This document shows, in pieces, positions 24,867 to 33,030 of a stretch of DNA of 64,000 nucleotides. Under the pieces are notes generated by a model. It saw only the letters and a program-made list of their open reading frames with translations, ran no database searches and was not told where the DNA came from. Numbering within the stretch: position 1 is the stretch's first letter; each line of letters starts with the position of its first letter. The translations under genes were made by a program, and so were the position numbers. Origin of the DNA: Rhodococcus rhodnii (GTDB taxonomy: Bacteria > Actinomycetota > Actinomycetes > Mycobacteriales > Pseudonocardiaceae); contig JOAA01000012.1 in the NCBI GenBank assembly GCA_000720375.1, positions 124,001 through 188,000 on the forward strand, given 5' to 3'.

Positions 24867-26015
24867 TCAGCAGGACGTCGACAGCACGTCCCGCAACGTG
24901 AAGTCGACCCAGGCGAAACCGTGCGCCTGCCGCGTGACGCCGCTGAGCTTGCGGCTCAGCGTCTGCGGGATCGGCTTGGCTTCCTTGCTCCACCAGCCTT
25001 TGTCGGCCGCGTACCCGATCTGGTAGAGCACGGGGTTCGGGTGGTACAAGTCCGCCCAGCCCTTCATCTCGGCCACGTAGTCGGTGACGTTGGTGAAGTA
25101 CTGCGTGTCGTCGACGAACACGATCTGGCCGCGGTAGGTCTTCGGCAACGAAGCCGGGCTGAAGTGCTTGAGGAACAGGGTGTACTGCGAGTTGTGGCTC
25201 TTCACCCGGGATTCCCACTGCTGCGCGAGCGAATCCGTCACCGGGTCGTTCAGATCGGCGCCGCGTGGGTTGAACCATTCGACGTCCACGCCGAACCCGA
25301 GCACGCTCGGGTGGTGCTTGTAGCGCTTGAGCACCAGGTCGATCAGCGTTGGCATGTCGGCGAACCCGGACTCGACCTGCAGCCACACCTTGATGCCGTG
25401 GGTGTCGAAGTAGTCGAGGAACGGCTCGTGCTTGTCACTGCTCGCGAACTTGATCCGGGAGCCGTAGTTGCGGCCGTCGCCCGGGTGCGGGAACTGCAGT
25501 GCGACACCGTTGTTGGAGAGGTTGCCGACGATCCAGACGTTCGCGGGCGCCGAGCCGGGGAAGTAGCCGCTCATCTGCTTCGTGGCCTTCTCCCAGCCGC
25601 ACGCGCTAGGGAAGGGGCTGATGCCGTAGCTGGACGAACGCGTGCCGCCCCAGCGGACCGGGCCGTTGCCGCCGCCCGGGTCGCTCTTGGTGGTCAGGGT
25701 GAACGGTGCCGAGTCGGGCGAGGTTCCGCTGGAGCCCTTGGCGCGGACACGGAACGTGTACGAGGTCGACGGGTTCAGGCCGGAGATGACCGCGTTCGGG
25801 ATGGTCGCGCCGACGACCTTGGCCGAGCCGGTCCATCTGACTTCGTATTCGGACGCACCCGACGAGGTGTTCCATTCCAGCGTCACCGAGGTACCGGTGA
25901 TGCTGAACGCCCGGACGTTGGTCGGGGCGGGTGGCGCGGCGGCGGCGGTCGCAGGGAAGGCGGTCGCGACAGTCGCCGCGATCGCCATGAGGACCAGGGA
26001 CTTCCGGAATCCCAT
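24867..26015 (-). CDS. Secreted fibronectin type III protein with putative glycosidase-like domain
   Basis: Start at ATG 26015 (MGFRKSLVLMAIAATVATAF), giving a classic signal peptide cleaved after about residue 26 (ATAAAA). A single fibronectin III domain (about residues 30-115: PPAPTNVRAFSITGTSVTLEW) is followed by a glycine-rich linker (PGGGNGP). A C-terminal region of about 240 residues has features of a TIM-barrel hydrolase (GIKVWLQVESGF, VLGFGVDVEWFNPRGAD, IVFVDDTQYF), although I cannot assign a GH family. FnIII-linked catalytic modules are typical of polysaccharide degradation by soil actinomycetes. The dyad at 26079-26095 is a likely control site. Confidence 0.8.
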   Translation of the reverse strand: MGFRKSLVLMAIAATVATAFPATAAAAPPAPTNVRAFSITGTSVTLEWNTSSGASEYEVRWTGSAKVVGATIPNAVISGLNPSTSYTFRVRAKGSSGTSPDSAPFTLTTKSDPGGGNGPVRWGGTRSSSYGISPFPSACGWEKATKQMSGYFPGSAPANVWIVGNLSNNGVALQFPHPGDGRNYGSRIKFASSDKHEPFLDYFDTHGIKVWLQVESGFADMPTLIDLVLKRYKHHPSVLGFGVDVEWFNPRGADLNDPVTDSLAQQWESRVKSHNSQYTLFLKHFSPASLPKTYRGQIVFVDDTQYFTNVTDYVAEMKGWADLYHPNPVLYQIGYAADKGWWSKEAKPIPQTLSRKLSGVTRQAHGFAWVDFTLRDVLSTSC

Positions 26016-26078
26016 GGAGTGTCGCCTTTCGCTGACGCGGCGATGCCCGCGCGCGGGCATTGGCGGCGACCGCGATAG

Positions 26079-26095
26079 TTAACAAACTTTCCTAA
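26079..26095. promoter_or_regulatory. Interrupted palindrome TTA-N2-AAACTTT-N2-TAA
   Basis: TTAACAAACTTTCCTAA (26079-26095) is symmetric about its central C except at the two N2 positions. It lies 64 bp upstream of the secreted FnIII gene on the minus strand. Similar TTAGGAAAGTTT-like dyads are familiar to me upstream of secreted hydrolase genes in actinomycetes. An 18-bp perfect palindrome ATGCCCGCGCGCGGGCAT (26043-26060) lies between it and the gene. Confidence 0.55.
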
Positions 26096-26127
26096 TGAAT
26101 GATGCCAGTGCTGTCAACTCTGCCGTA

Positions 26128-26922
26128 TCAACTCTGTTGGGCGGCGTTCCACAGGTCCTGCATGGCCTCCAGGTAGACCTCGGCCTCCACGGCACGCAGC
26201 CGGGCGGCCGGGATGATGTCGTCGGGGTGGGTCTGGATCAGGAACCGTTCCTCGATCAGCCCACGCACCGCGATGTCGGCCACGTCCACAGCCGCCATCG
26301 CGTGGTTGTCCAGACCCATCCGGACCGCACGGCCGACGGGATCGTCGTCCACGGCGAGCATCAGCGGAGTCTCGACCAAGCCAGGACACAGGCATGAAAA
26401 ACGGACCCCGGTATGGCTGTACATCACGGCGTACGACTCCGCGAGCGCCAACGCGGCGTGTTTGGTCACCGTGTACGGCGCCGCGCCGGGCGTCATGATC
26501 AGACCGGCGCCCGACGCGGTGTTGACGAAGTAACCTTCACCGCGCTTGATCATCGCGGGCAGCAGGGCGCGCATTGCCCAGATGTGCGACATGACGTGCA
26601 CGTTCCACTGCTGCTGCCAGCCGTCGTCGGTGACTTCGAGGCCGCCGATCGGCAGCGGGATGCCCGCGTTGGAGAAGAACACGTCGATCTCGCCGAACCG
26701 CTGTTCCGCCTCGGCGATCAGCCGGAGGATCTCCGACTCCCTGCTGACGTCGGCCTCGATCGCCAGACCGTCCACCCGGAACGCGGTCTCCTGTGCGCCC
26801 GCGAAATCCATGTCCACGACGGTGATCCCGCGCGGGCACTCTTTGGCGAACCGTTCGGCCAGCGCGGCTCCGATACCGCTCCCGCCGCCGGTGATCAGGA
26901 CATGCCTGCCGCCGAACTCCAT
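26128..26922 (-). CDS. SDR-family oxidoreductase
   Basis: Start at ATG 26922 (GTG at 26928 is possible). The 264-residue protein has all classical SDR motifs: VLITGGGSGIGAALA (nucleotide site), FFSNAGIP (NAG), a Ser in NTASGAG and the catalytic Tyr-Lys in PYTVTKHA. It is probably an NAD(P)-dependent alcohol/ketone oxidoreductase; the substrate is unknown. It is on the same strand as, and 60 bp downstream of, the ThDP enzyme gene, so it may act on the aldehyde or acyloin made there (inference). Confidence 0.9.
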   Translation of the reverse strand: MEFGGRHVLITGGGSGIGAALAERFAKECPRGITVVDMDFAGAQETAFRVDGLAIEADVSRESEILRLIAEAEQRFGEIDVFFSNAGIPLPIGGLEVTDDGWQQQWNVHVMSHIWAMRALLPAMIKRGEGYFVNTASGAGLIMTPGAAPYTVTKHAALALAESYAVMYSHTGVRFSCLCPGLVETPLMLAVDDDPVGRAVRMGLDNHAMAAVDVADIAVRGLIEERFLIQTHPDDIIPAARLRAVEAEVYLEAMQDLWNAAQQS

Positions 26923-26982
26923 AGCCACAATTTTAGTAGTGCCAACTTCCAGCCAGCTGTCAACTTCTTGCCACTAGCCGGC

Positions 26983-28578
26983 TCAGCTGAATGCCTCGGC
27001 CAGCCACCATGATCCGCCGTCCGAGGCGATCCGCGCGTCGATCAGCAACGGCCGGTCGCGGGGCCCGTTCAGCCAATCGGTGACGCCGTCGAGGTCCTGT
27101 ACATTGTGGACAGCAATAGCGGAACAGCCGAAACCCCGGGCGATCTGGTCTATTCCGGCATCCGGAAAGCGCACAGTGGACAAATCGGCGTCCGATCCGA
27201 AGTGGTGGATCTCCGCGCCGTACGCCGAGTCGTTGTAGACCACGATCACCATCGGCAACTTCAGCCGCACGAGCGTCTCCAGCTCCGCGATGCTCATCAG
27301 CAACCCGCCGTCGCCGACCGCCGCCACCGGCAGCCGGTCCGGCCGCGCCAATGCCGCGCCGATCGCGGTGAACAGCCCGAGCCCGATCGACTGGAACGAC
27401 TGGGTGAAACAGAAGCCGAACTCGTCGGGCACGGACAGGTACGCGCTGGGATAACCCATGAAGTTCCCGGAATCCACCGCCACGATCCGCTCCCGTGGCA
27501 GCAGTTCGTCCAGCCGGGCGGTCAGTTCCCGTGGGTCGATGTGGGTGTCGGTGGACAGATCCGGCACTGGCCAGCCGGGACCGGCGGCGATCCGGGCCTG
27601 GATGTCGTCGGTGCGGTATCCGTCTCGGACCGTGACCAGTTCGGTCACGTCCTGTGCCGTCTGTCCGGCGTCGCCCAGCACCGCGAGATCCACCGGCTGG
27701 TGCGCCTGCCCGCCGATGTCCACGTGCGCGACCTTGCCGGTGAGCAGCGTGCCCCGGCGCGTCGTCCATTTGGTCAACGCGCAGCCCCAGCCCACGACCA
27801 GGTCGGCCTGCGAGATCAAGTCGGCGGCCAGGAAAGTGGAGAACCCGCCGGAGATCCCCACCGACCACGGGTCGTCGTGGAAAAGCCCGTGTGCGACGGC
27901 CGAAGTGGCCAGCAACGCACCCGTCTTCGCCGCCAGATCACGGATTTCCTTGGCCGCGCCACGGGCGCCGCGCCCGGCGATGAACACCGGGCGTCGCGCT
28001 TGTTCGATCATCGCGGCCAGATCCTCGACGGCCTTGCGGTTCGGCCGCATCGGCAGCAACGGCTCGACTGGTTTCACCGTTGCGGGCACGGCAGAAGCGG
28101 CCTGGACATCCAACGGCAGGTTGAGCACGACCGTCCGGCGTTCTTGCACGGCAATGCGATAGGCGCGGACCGTGTCGGCGACCGCGGTCGCAGCCGAGTG
28201 CACGCGTTCCGACGTCGCGCCAAGGGCAGTGACGGCGGCGTCCTGGTCGATCCGGAAGTTGGCCAGGATCGCCGAACTCGGGGTGTCCGCGGTCAGCACG
28301 ATCATCGGCGTGCGGCTTTTGGCCGCTTCGGCGATCCCGGTCATCGCGTTGGTCAGGCCACAGCCTTGATGGACGGACACCAGAGCGACGCGTCCACTCA
28401 TGCGGCCGTACGCGTCCGCCATGGTCGCCGCACCCGCTTCGTGCCGGGTTGCGACGAATGGGACGCCGTGCGCGCGCAGTGCGTTCGTCACCTCGAAGTT
28501 GCCGCTGCCGACCACCCCGAATGCCTGCGCCACACCGAGTTCCGCCAGTGTCTGGCCGACGGCTTGGGCGACGTTCAT
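26983..28578 (-). CDS. Thiamine-diphosphate-dependent enzyme (acetolactate synthase/benzoylformate decarboxylase-like)
   Basis: The ATG at 28578 was chosen because it forms an ATGA overlap with the upstream cyclase gene; the longer open frame has no family match. The 531-residue protein has three domains: an N-terminal PYR domain (about 1-165) with the catalytic Glu in ATRHEAGAATMADAYGR, a central domain (about 190-320), and a C-terminal PP domain (about 360-530) with the ThDP motif GDGGLLMS and then VVYNDSAYG. The second Asn of the usual NN is Asp. The close coupling to a cyclase-family hydrolase suggests decarboxylation of a 2-oxo acid produced by that enzyme. Confidence 0.88.
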   Translation of the reverse strand: MNVAQAVGQTLAELGVAQAFGVVGSGNFEVTNALRAHGVPFVATRHEAGAATMADAYGRMSGRVALVSVHQGCGLTNAMTGIAEAAKSRTPMIVLTADTPSSAILANFRIDQDAAVTALGATSERVHSAATAVADTVRAYRIAVQERRTVVLNLPLDVQAASAVPATVKPVEPLLPMRPNRKAVEDLAAMIEQARRPVFIAGRGARGAAKEIRDLAAKTGALLATSAVAHGLFHDDPWSVGISGGFSTFLAADLISQADLVVGWGCALTKWTTRRGTLLTGKVAHVDIGGQAHQPVDLAVLGDAGQTAQDVTELVTVRDGYRTDDIQARIAAGPGWPVPDLSTDTHIDPRELTARLDELLPRERIVAVDSGNFMGYPSAYLSVPDEFGFCFTQSFQSIGLGLFTAIGAALARPDRLPVAAVGDGGLLMSIAELETLVRLKLPMVIVVYNDSAYGAEIHHFGSDADLSTVRFPDAGIDQIARGFGCSAIAVHNVQDLDGVTDWLNGPRDRPLLIDARIASDGGSWWLAEAFS

Positions 28579-29336
28579 CGCTCCACCAACGCCAGCACCC
28601 GCGCGGGACTGCCCGATCCGCCGACGATCGGTAACGGCGACACCACGAGCATGGTTCCCGTCGCGGGCAGCGCCTCCAGGTTGCGCAGCTGCGTAAGCCC
28701 GTGTTTGCCCGCGCCCAACATGAAGTTGTGACACGGGAAAGGCGGGTCGAAGCTGTGCGCGGCTCCGGCGTCCGTGCCGACCGTCTCGACGCCGACGCCC
28801 GTCAACGGAGTGTCTTCGGCGAGCCACTTCGCGCATTCCGCTGACATGCCAGGGCTGTGCGCCTCGTTGAGGAAGCTCGCCGCGTCATCGGACCTTGCGG
28901 ACCACCCGCTGCGCACGAGCAGCCAACCACCGTCGGGCAGGGCGCCGTGCTCGGCCTCCCAGCGCTTGACGTCGTCGATCTGGAGCAGGAAGTCCTCGTC
29001 GCCGGCGACTCCGCTGGACACGTCGATCACGACCGCGGGCGCGACCAGGGTCTTGATCGGGACCTGGGACACGTCGTGGCCGTCCTTGCCGGACACCCAG
29101 TGCACCGGGACGTCAAGGTGCGTGCCGGTGTGCTCGCCGGTGTGGATGTTGTTCCAGTACCAGGCCGGGCCTTTCTCGTCGTACCGGCTGATCTCCTCGA
29201 GCTGGAACGGGATCGTGTTCGAGAACGGCTCGGGCAGCTGCAGGATCGGCGTGCTCGACGACAGCGGCGCGGTCAAGTCGATGACCTCGATACCCCTGGT
29301 GGAGATCGCGTCACGGAGCTGATCAAGCAGACCCAT
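28575..29336 (-). CDS. Cyclase-family hydrolase (kynurenine formamidase/isatin hydrolase-like)
   Basis: Start at the second ATG (29336), 6 nt after AAGGGA. The 253-residue protein carries the family metal motif HxGTHxDxPxH as HTGTHLDVPVHW (near residue 75). A block near residues 24-35 (IDLTAPLSSSTPIL) and a C-terminal FPCHNFMLGAGKHGLTQL block also fit. Members hydrolyse cyclic or N-formyl amides such as N-formylkynurenine or isatin using Mn or Zn. Its stop overlaps the ThDP enzyme start by 4 nt. An arylglyoxylate product such as isatinate would be a fitting substrate for that decarboxylase, but this is inference from gene order. Confidence 0.85.
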   Translation of the reverse strand: MGLLDQLRDAISTRGIEVIDLTAPLSSSTPILQLPEPFSNTIPFQLEEISRYDEKGPAWYWNNIHTGEHTGTHLDVPVHWVSGKDGHDVSQVPIKTLVAPAVVIDVSSGVAGDEDFLLQIDDVKRWEAEHGALPDGGWLLVRSGWSARSDDAASFLNEAHSPGMSAECAKWLAEDTPLTGVGVETVGTDAGAAHSFDPPFPCHNFMLGAGKHGLTQLRNLEALPATGTMLVVSPLPIVGGSGSPARVLALVER

Positions 29337-29922
29337 CATCGTTCCCTTCGTCAGTTCGCAGCCGGCCGTGCATATGCCCGTCGTGAAAGCCGTCCACATG
29401 CAACATCGCCCCGCGAAGCGTGCCTTCGGGGGCGAATCCGGCCTTGACGGCGACGCGGCACGAAGCCATGTTCGCCTGCGAATGCTTCAAGAACAACCGG
29501 TGGAAACCGACCGTGTCGAAGCACCACTTCGCGACCACCCGCACCGCCGGGGCCGTCACCCCGGCCCCACGCGCCTCGGGCAGCAGCCAGTACGCCACCT
29601 CGGCCACGGCCGACATCAGATCGATGCCACGCAAGCCGACCTGACCAATCGCTTGGTCGTCCCTGGCGATCGCCCAGTTGGCCTCGGTCTCGGCGCGCCA
29701 TCCCGTGGCCCACCGGGCGACCCATTCGAGGGCTTCGGCGTGCGAGTCGAGCCGGCGGGTGTGCCAGTGCTGGATCTCCGGGCATTGGAACGCGGCAAGC
29801 GCCACCGGTGCGTCAGCTTCTCGCCAGGGGCGAAGCGTGAGGCCGTCACCAAGCTCAAGGGTGGGTTGCGTGTGTGCGCTCAGCGAACCCGCGGGCATGG
29901 TCGGTGTCAGGAGAAAGGGCAC
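29323..29922 (-). CDS. GNAT-family N-acetyltransferase
   Basis: The 199-residue protein starts at GTG 29922, 3 nt after the PaaX-type stop codon; ATG 29898 is an alternative. It has the RimJ/RimL-type layout: LTLRPWREADAPVALAA near the start, an acetyl-CoA loop in YWLLPEARGAGVTAPAVRVV, and the RLFLKHSQANMASCRVAVKA C-terminal part. The acyl acceptor is unknown. It overlaps the cyclase gene by 14 nt, so it is part of the PaaX-GNAT-cyclase-ThDP operon. Confidence 0.9.
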   Translation of the reverse strand: MPFLLTPTMPAGSLSAHTQPTLELGDGLTLRPWREADAPVALAAFQCPEIQHWHTRRLDSHAEALEWVARWATGWRAETEANWAIARDDQAIGQVGLRGIDLMSAVAEVAYWLLPEARGAGVTAPAVRVVAKWCFDTVGFHRLFLKHSQANMASCRVAVKAGFAPEGTLRGAMLHVDGFHDGHMHGRLRTDEGNDDGSA

Positions 29923-29925
29923 TCG

Positions 29926-30738
29926 TCATCTTGGCACGGGAATCTCGTCGATGACCTCGCGTGCGATCCGCAGAGCGGGCTCCCGGTAGTAGTGCGCCAG
30001 CGCGGTGAACGTCTCCTCGGCGCGGATCGCGGGCCAGTCACGGGCGAGGTGCTCGGCGGGCAGGTGTGGATCCTGGCGCATGAGGTTGAGCCAGTCCGTG
30101 TGCAGGAGCAGTTGCCGTGCCAGATCGTCGCGGGCTGCGGGCAACGGGTCCTCGGTGTCCCAGCGGGCCAGGAAGTCCTGATAGCGGGCGGCGATCGCGT
30201 CGGTGTCGAAGGCCTTGTGCACCAGATCGGCCGATTCGGTCGGTTTGGCGTGCTGCGCGGTGAAGACCGTGACGTTCTCGGCGAGGTCGAGGTGTTCGAC
30301 GATCGCGGCGGCGTCCTTGATGCCCGGCGCGATCCACAGTCCGTTCTGCAGCAGGCCGAAGCCGGCCCAGATCAGCTGCGAGCGTAGGTCGTGCCGGTCG
30401 GCGCGGCGGCCTTCGGGCACGGAGAACGCGACCAGCGTCCAGTTTCCGTCCCAGTCCCGGTTCACCGCGCCGGTCTGCCACATCCGCCGCTCGCCGTCCG
30501 ACAGCACGTCGGTGGCCCGCTGGCTGAGTCCGAAGTAGACGCGACGGCCGCTGCGGTGGCGCTCCAGCAGACCGCGGCCGGCCATCCGGGTCAGCGTCGA
30601 GCGGACCGCTTCCTCGGACACCCCGACGCGGTCGAACACGTCGATGATGCTGCCCGAGTACATCGCCGTGCGGCGTCCCAGCAGGTAGATGCCCAGAAAG
30701 CTGAGCATGATCGGCTGCGGTCGTACCTGGTCCTCCAC
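29926..30738 (-). CDS. PaaX-family transcriptional regulator
   Basis: Start at GTG 30738 (VEDQVRPQPIMLSFLGIYLL): a TACTCT -10 box ends 7 nt before it. The 270-residue protein has an N-terminal winged helix (about residues 10-80, SEEAVRSTLTRMAGRGLLER), a central PaaX domain (about 95-180, DGNWTLVAFSVPEGRRADR) and a C-terminal helical domain, like the phenylacetyl-CoA-responsive repressor PaaX. Relatives sense acyl-CoA intermediates of aromatic catabolism. Its divergent neighbours include an acyl-CoA ligase, MaoC hydratase and SDR, so an aryl- or acyl-CoA effector is plausible. Confidence 0.9.
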   Translation of the reverse strand: MEDQVRPQPIMLSFLGIYLLGRRTAMYSGSIIDVFDRVGVSEEAVRSTLTRMAGRGLLERHRSGRRVYFGLSQRATDVLSDGERRMWQTGAVNRDWDGNWTLVAFSVPEGRRADRHDLRSQLIWAGFGLLQNGLWIAPGIKDAAAIVEHLDLAENVTVFTAQHAKPTESADLVHKAFDTDAIAARYQDFLARWDTEDPLPAARDDLARQLLLHTDWLNLMRQDPHLPAEHLARDWPAIRAEETFTALAHYYREPALRIAREVIDEIPVPR

Positions 30739-30745
30739 AACGTTC

Positions 30746-30806
30746 AGAGTAGACGGCACTAATGTTGGGCACAACATTGACGCTCGTCATCAAAGTGACG
30801 TACTTT
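30746..30806. promoter_or_regulatory. Divergent leaderless promoters with shared operator
   Basis: Minus strand: TTGTGC (30774-30769), 17-nt spacer, TACTCT (30751-30746), 7 nt, GTG 30738. Plus strand: TTGACG (30777-30782), 18-nt spacer, TACTTT (30801-30806), 7 nt, ATG 30814. The perfect dyad AATGTTG-GGCA-CAACATT (30761-30778) overlaps both -35 boxes and is the likely site of the PaaX-type repressor. Confidence 0.7.
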
Positions 30807-30813
30807 GCCTGGC

Positions 30814-31695
30814 ATGGACCTGACAGGCAAAGTCGCCGTCGTCACGGGAGCGGGACGTGGTCTCGGCCGTGCGTACGCCGAAGCCCTCGCGGCCGCAGGG
30901 GCCGCGGTGGTGGTGAACGACGTGGACGCGGACGCCGCCACTCGTGTCGTCAAGGCGATCGTCGAATCCGGTGGCCGTGCGGCCGAGGTCGTGGCCCCGG
31001 TCGGTGCCGCGGAAGTCGCGGATCAGTTGGTGGACAAGGCCGTGACGGAGTTCGGCCGTCTCGACGTGATGGTCACCAACGCGGGCATCCTGCGCGACCG
31101 CGTGCTCTGGAAGATGACCGACGAGGACTTCGACGCAGTCATCGACGTTCACCTGCGCGGCACATTCACGTGCGCACGAGCCGCGGCGATACGGATGCGG
31201 GAGCAGGGGACCGGTGGCCGGCTGATCCTGATCTCGTCACCCGCGGGCCAGCGCGGCAACTTCGGGCAGACCAACTACTCGGCGGCCAAGGCCGGGATCG
31301 TCGCGATGGCCAGGACGTGGGCGATGGAACTGGCCAAGGCGCAGGTCACGGTGAACGCGGTCGTCCCGGTCGCGGCCACCGAGATGACCAAGACCATCCC
31401 GGCGTTCGGCCCGGCCATCGAGGAGGCCGAACGCACCGGAACGCCGTTGCCGGACTGGATGCGCAAAGACGAAGGCCTCGGCACGGTCGAGGATGTCGTC
31501 CCGCTGATCGTGTTCCTGGCGTCCGACGCCTCAGCCGGGATCACCGGCCAGGCGATCGGGATCGGCGGCGACAAGCTCGCACTCTGGTCACATCCAGCGG
31601 AGAAGCAGACGGCGTACAGCGACGGAGGATGGACGGCGGCCGACATCGCGGGCGTGTCCTGGCAGCTGGAAACCTACGGGATACCGAAGCCATGA
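30814..31695 (+). CDS. SDR-family oxidoreductase (3-hydroxyacyl-CoA dehydrogenase-like)
   Basis: Start at ATG 30814, fixed by the leaderless promoter; the frame extends 3 codons upstream. The 293-residue protein shows VAVVTGAGRGLGRAYAEALA, VTNAGIL, ISSPAG and the catalytic YSAAK. The domain is longer at the C-terminus than a classical SDR and resembles the dehydrogenase part of multifunctional beta-oxidation enzymes. First gene of a five-gene operon with ATGA overlaps to the next two genes; MaoC hydratase and ligase neighbours fit a beta-oxidation-like route. Confidence 0.9.
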   Translation: MDLTGKVAVVTGAGRGLGRAYAEALAAAGAAVVVNDVDADAATRVVKAIVESGGRAAEVVAPVGAAEVADQLVDKAVTEFGRLDVMVTNAGILRDRVLWKMTDEDFDAVIDVHLRGTFTCARAAAIRMREQGTGGRLILISSPAGQRGNFGQTNYSAAKAGIVAMARTWAMELAKAQVTVNAVVPVAATEMTKTIPAFGPAIEEAERTGTPLPDWMRKDEGLGTVEDVVPLIVFLASDASAGITGQAIGIGGDKLALWSHPAEKQTAYSDGGWTAADIAGVSWQLETYGIPKP

Positions 31696-32564
31696 ATCTG
31701 GATTCCCTTGTGGCCATTGACGTCCACACGCACGCCGAGATCTCCAAGGACGGGCACGGCTCGCTCAGCCCGCACCTGCTCGGCGCGTCGGCGGACTACT
31801 TCAAGGCCCACGACCACCGGCAGCCGACCATCCCGGAGATGGCCTCCTACTACGCCTCGCGGGACATGGCGGCCGTTGTGTTCACTGTGGACGCCGAACA
31901 CGCGACCGGCCATCCCCGGATCTCCAACTTCGAAGTCGCCGAGAGCTGTGCCGAGTTCCCTGACGTGCTCATTCCCTTCGCCAGTATCGATCCGTGGAAG
32001 GGCAGGGCGGGCGCTCGGGAGGCTCGGCGGCTGGTCGAGTCCTACGGGGTCCGCGGCTTCAAGTTCCACCCGAGTATTCAGGGCTTCGCGCCCGACGATC
32101 CGCTGGCGTACCCGCTGTACGAGGTGATCGAGGAACTCGGCGTGCCCGCGTTGTTCCACACTGGACAGACCGGGATCGGCGCAGGCGTGCCGGGCGGTGG
32201 CGGGGTCCGGCTGAAGTACTCCAATCCCATGCTGGTCGACGACGTGGCCGTGGACTTCCCCGAGTTGCGGATCATCCTCGCGCACCCGTCTTTTCCTTGG
32301 CAGGACGAGGCATTGGCGGTCGCGACGCACAAGCCGTATGTCTACATCGACCTGTCCGGCTGGTCACCGAAGTACTTCCCGCCACAGCTCGTCCGCTACG
32401 CCAATTCCTTGTTGCAGGACAAGGTGTTGTTCGGCTCGGACTACCCGGTGATCACGCCGGACCGCTGGCTGGCCGACTTCGCCAAGCTGGAGATCAAACC
32501 CGAGGTGCGGCCGAAGATCCTGAAACACAACGCGATCCGACTACTAGGCCTGGAGAAGACATGA
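31692..32564 (+). CDS. Amidohydrolase family protein (ACMSD-like)
   Basis: The 290-residue TIM-barrel metal enzyme has the first metal motif as AIDVHTHAE (residue about 8). Further ligand positions are seen in GFKFHPSIQGF, LAHPSFPWQ and LFGSDYPVITPDRW. Such ACMSD/2-pyrone-4,6-dicarboxylate hydrolase-like proteins decarboxylate or hydrolyse aromatic ring-derived acids. The gene is coupled by ATGA to both neighbours, so it is an integral step of the PaaX-linked pathway. The exact reaction is unknown. Confidence 0.88.
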   Translation: MNLDSLVAIDVHTHAEISKDGHGSLSPHLLGASADYFKAHDHRQPTIPEMASYYASRDMAAVVFTVDAEHATGHPRISNFEVAESCAEFPDVLIPFASIDPWKGRAGAREARRLVESYGVRGFKFHPSIQGFAPDDPLAYPLYEVIEELGVPALFHTGQTGIGAGVPGGGGVRLKYSNPMLVDDVAVDFPELRIILAHPSFPWQDEALAVATHKPYVYIDLSGWSPKYFPPQLVRYANSLLQDKVLFGSDYPVITPDRWLADFAKLEIKPEVRPKILKHNAIRLLGLEKT

Positions 32565-33019
32565 CCACGCACGCACGAGGGCTGGCCGAGATCAGGGCGC
32601 TGGCAGGCCAGGACCTCGGCCACACCGGCTGGTGGGAGATCACCCAGGACCGGGTCGGCAAGTTCGCCGACGCCACCGACGACCACCAGTGGATCCACGT
32701 CGACCCGCAGCGCGCGGCCGACGGCCCGTTCAAGACGACGATCGCACACGGCTACCTGACGCTGTCCCTGCTGCCCGCGCTGTCCTCGGAGCTGCTGGTG
32801 ATCGAGGGCGTGGGGATGAGCGTCAACTACGGGCTCGACCGGGTCCGGTTCCCCGCTCCTGTGCCGGTCGGCAGCAAGATCCGGCTGGCCGGAACCGTCG
32901 TCTCGGTCGACGACGTGCGCGACAACGGCGTCCAGATGGTGCAGGACCTCACCGTCGAGATCGACGGATCCGACAAGCCCGCGTGCGTTGCCCGCTGGCT
33001 GTCCCGCCACTACGCCTGA
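32561..33019 (+). CDS. MaoC-family (R)-specific enoyl-CoA hydratase/dehydratase
   Basis: The 152-residue single hot-dog domain protein has the hydratase-2 pattern DRVGKFADATDDHQWIHVD followed by the catalytic-type GPFKTTIAHGYLTLSLLPAL (Asp and His of the motif present). It hydrates trans-2-enoyl-CoA thioesters or dehydrates hydroxyacyl-CoA. Start overlaps the amidohydrolase stop (ATGA). With the SDR and the ligase in the same operon it supports degradation of a CoA-activated acid. Confidence 0.92.
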   Translation: MTTHARGLAEIRALAGQDLGHTGWWEITQDRVGKFADATDDHQWIHVDPQRAADGPFKTTIAHGYLTLSLLPALSSELLVIEGVGMSVNYGLDRVRFPAPVPVGSKIRLAGTVVSVDDVRDNGVQMVQDLTVEIDGSDKPACVARWLSRHYA

Positions 33020-33030
33020 AGGGGCGTGCC

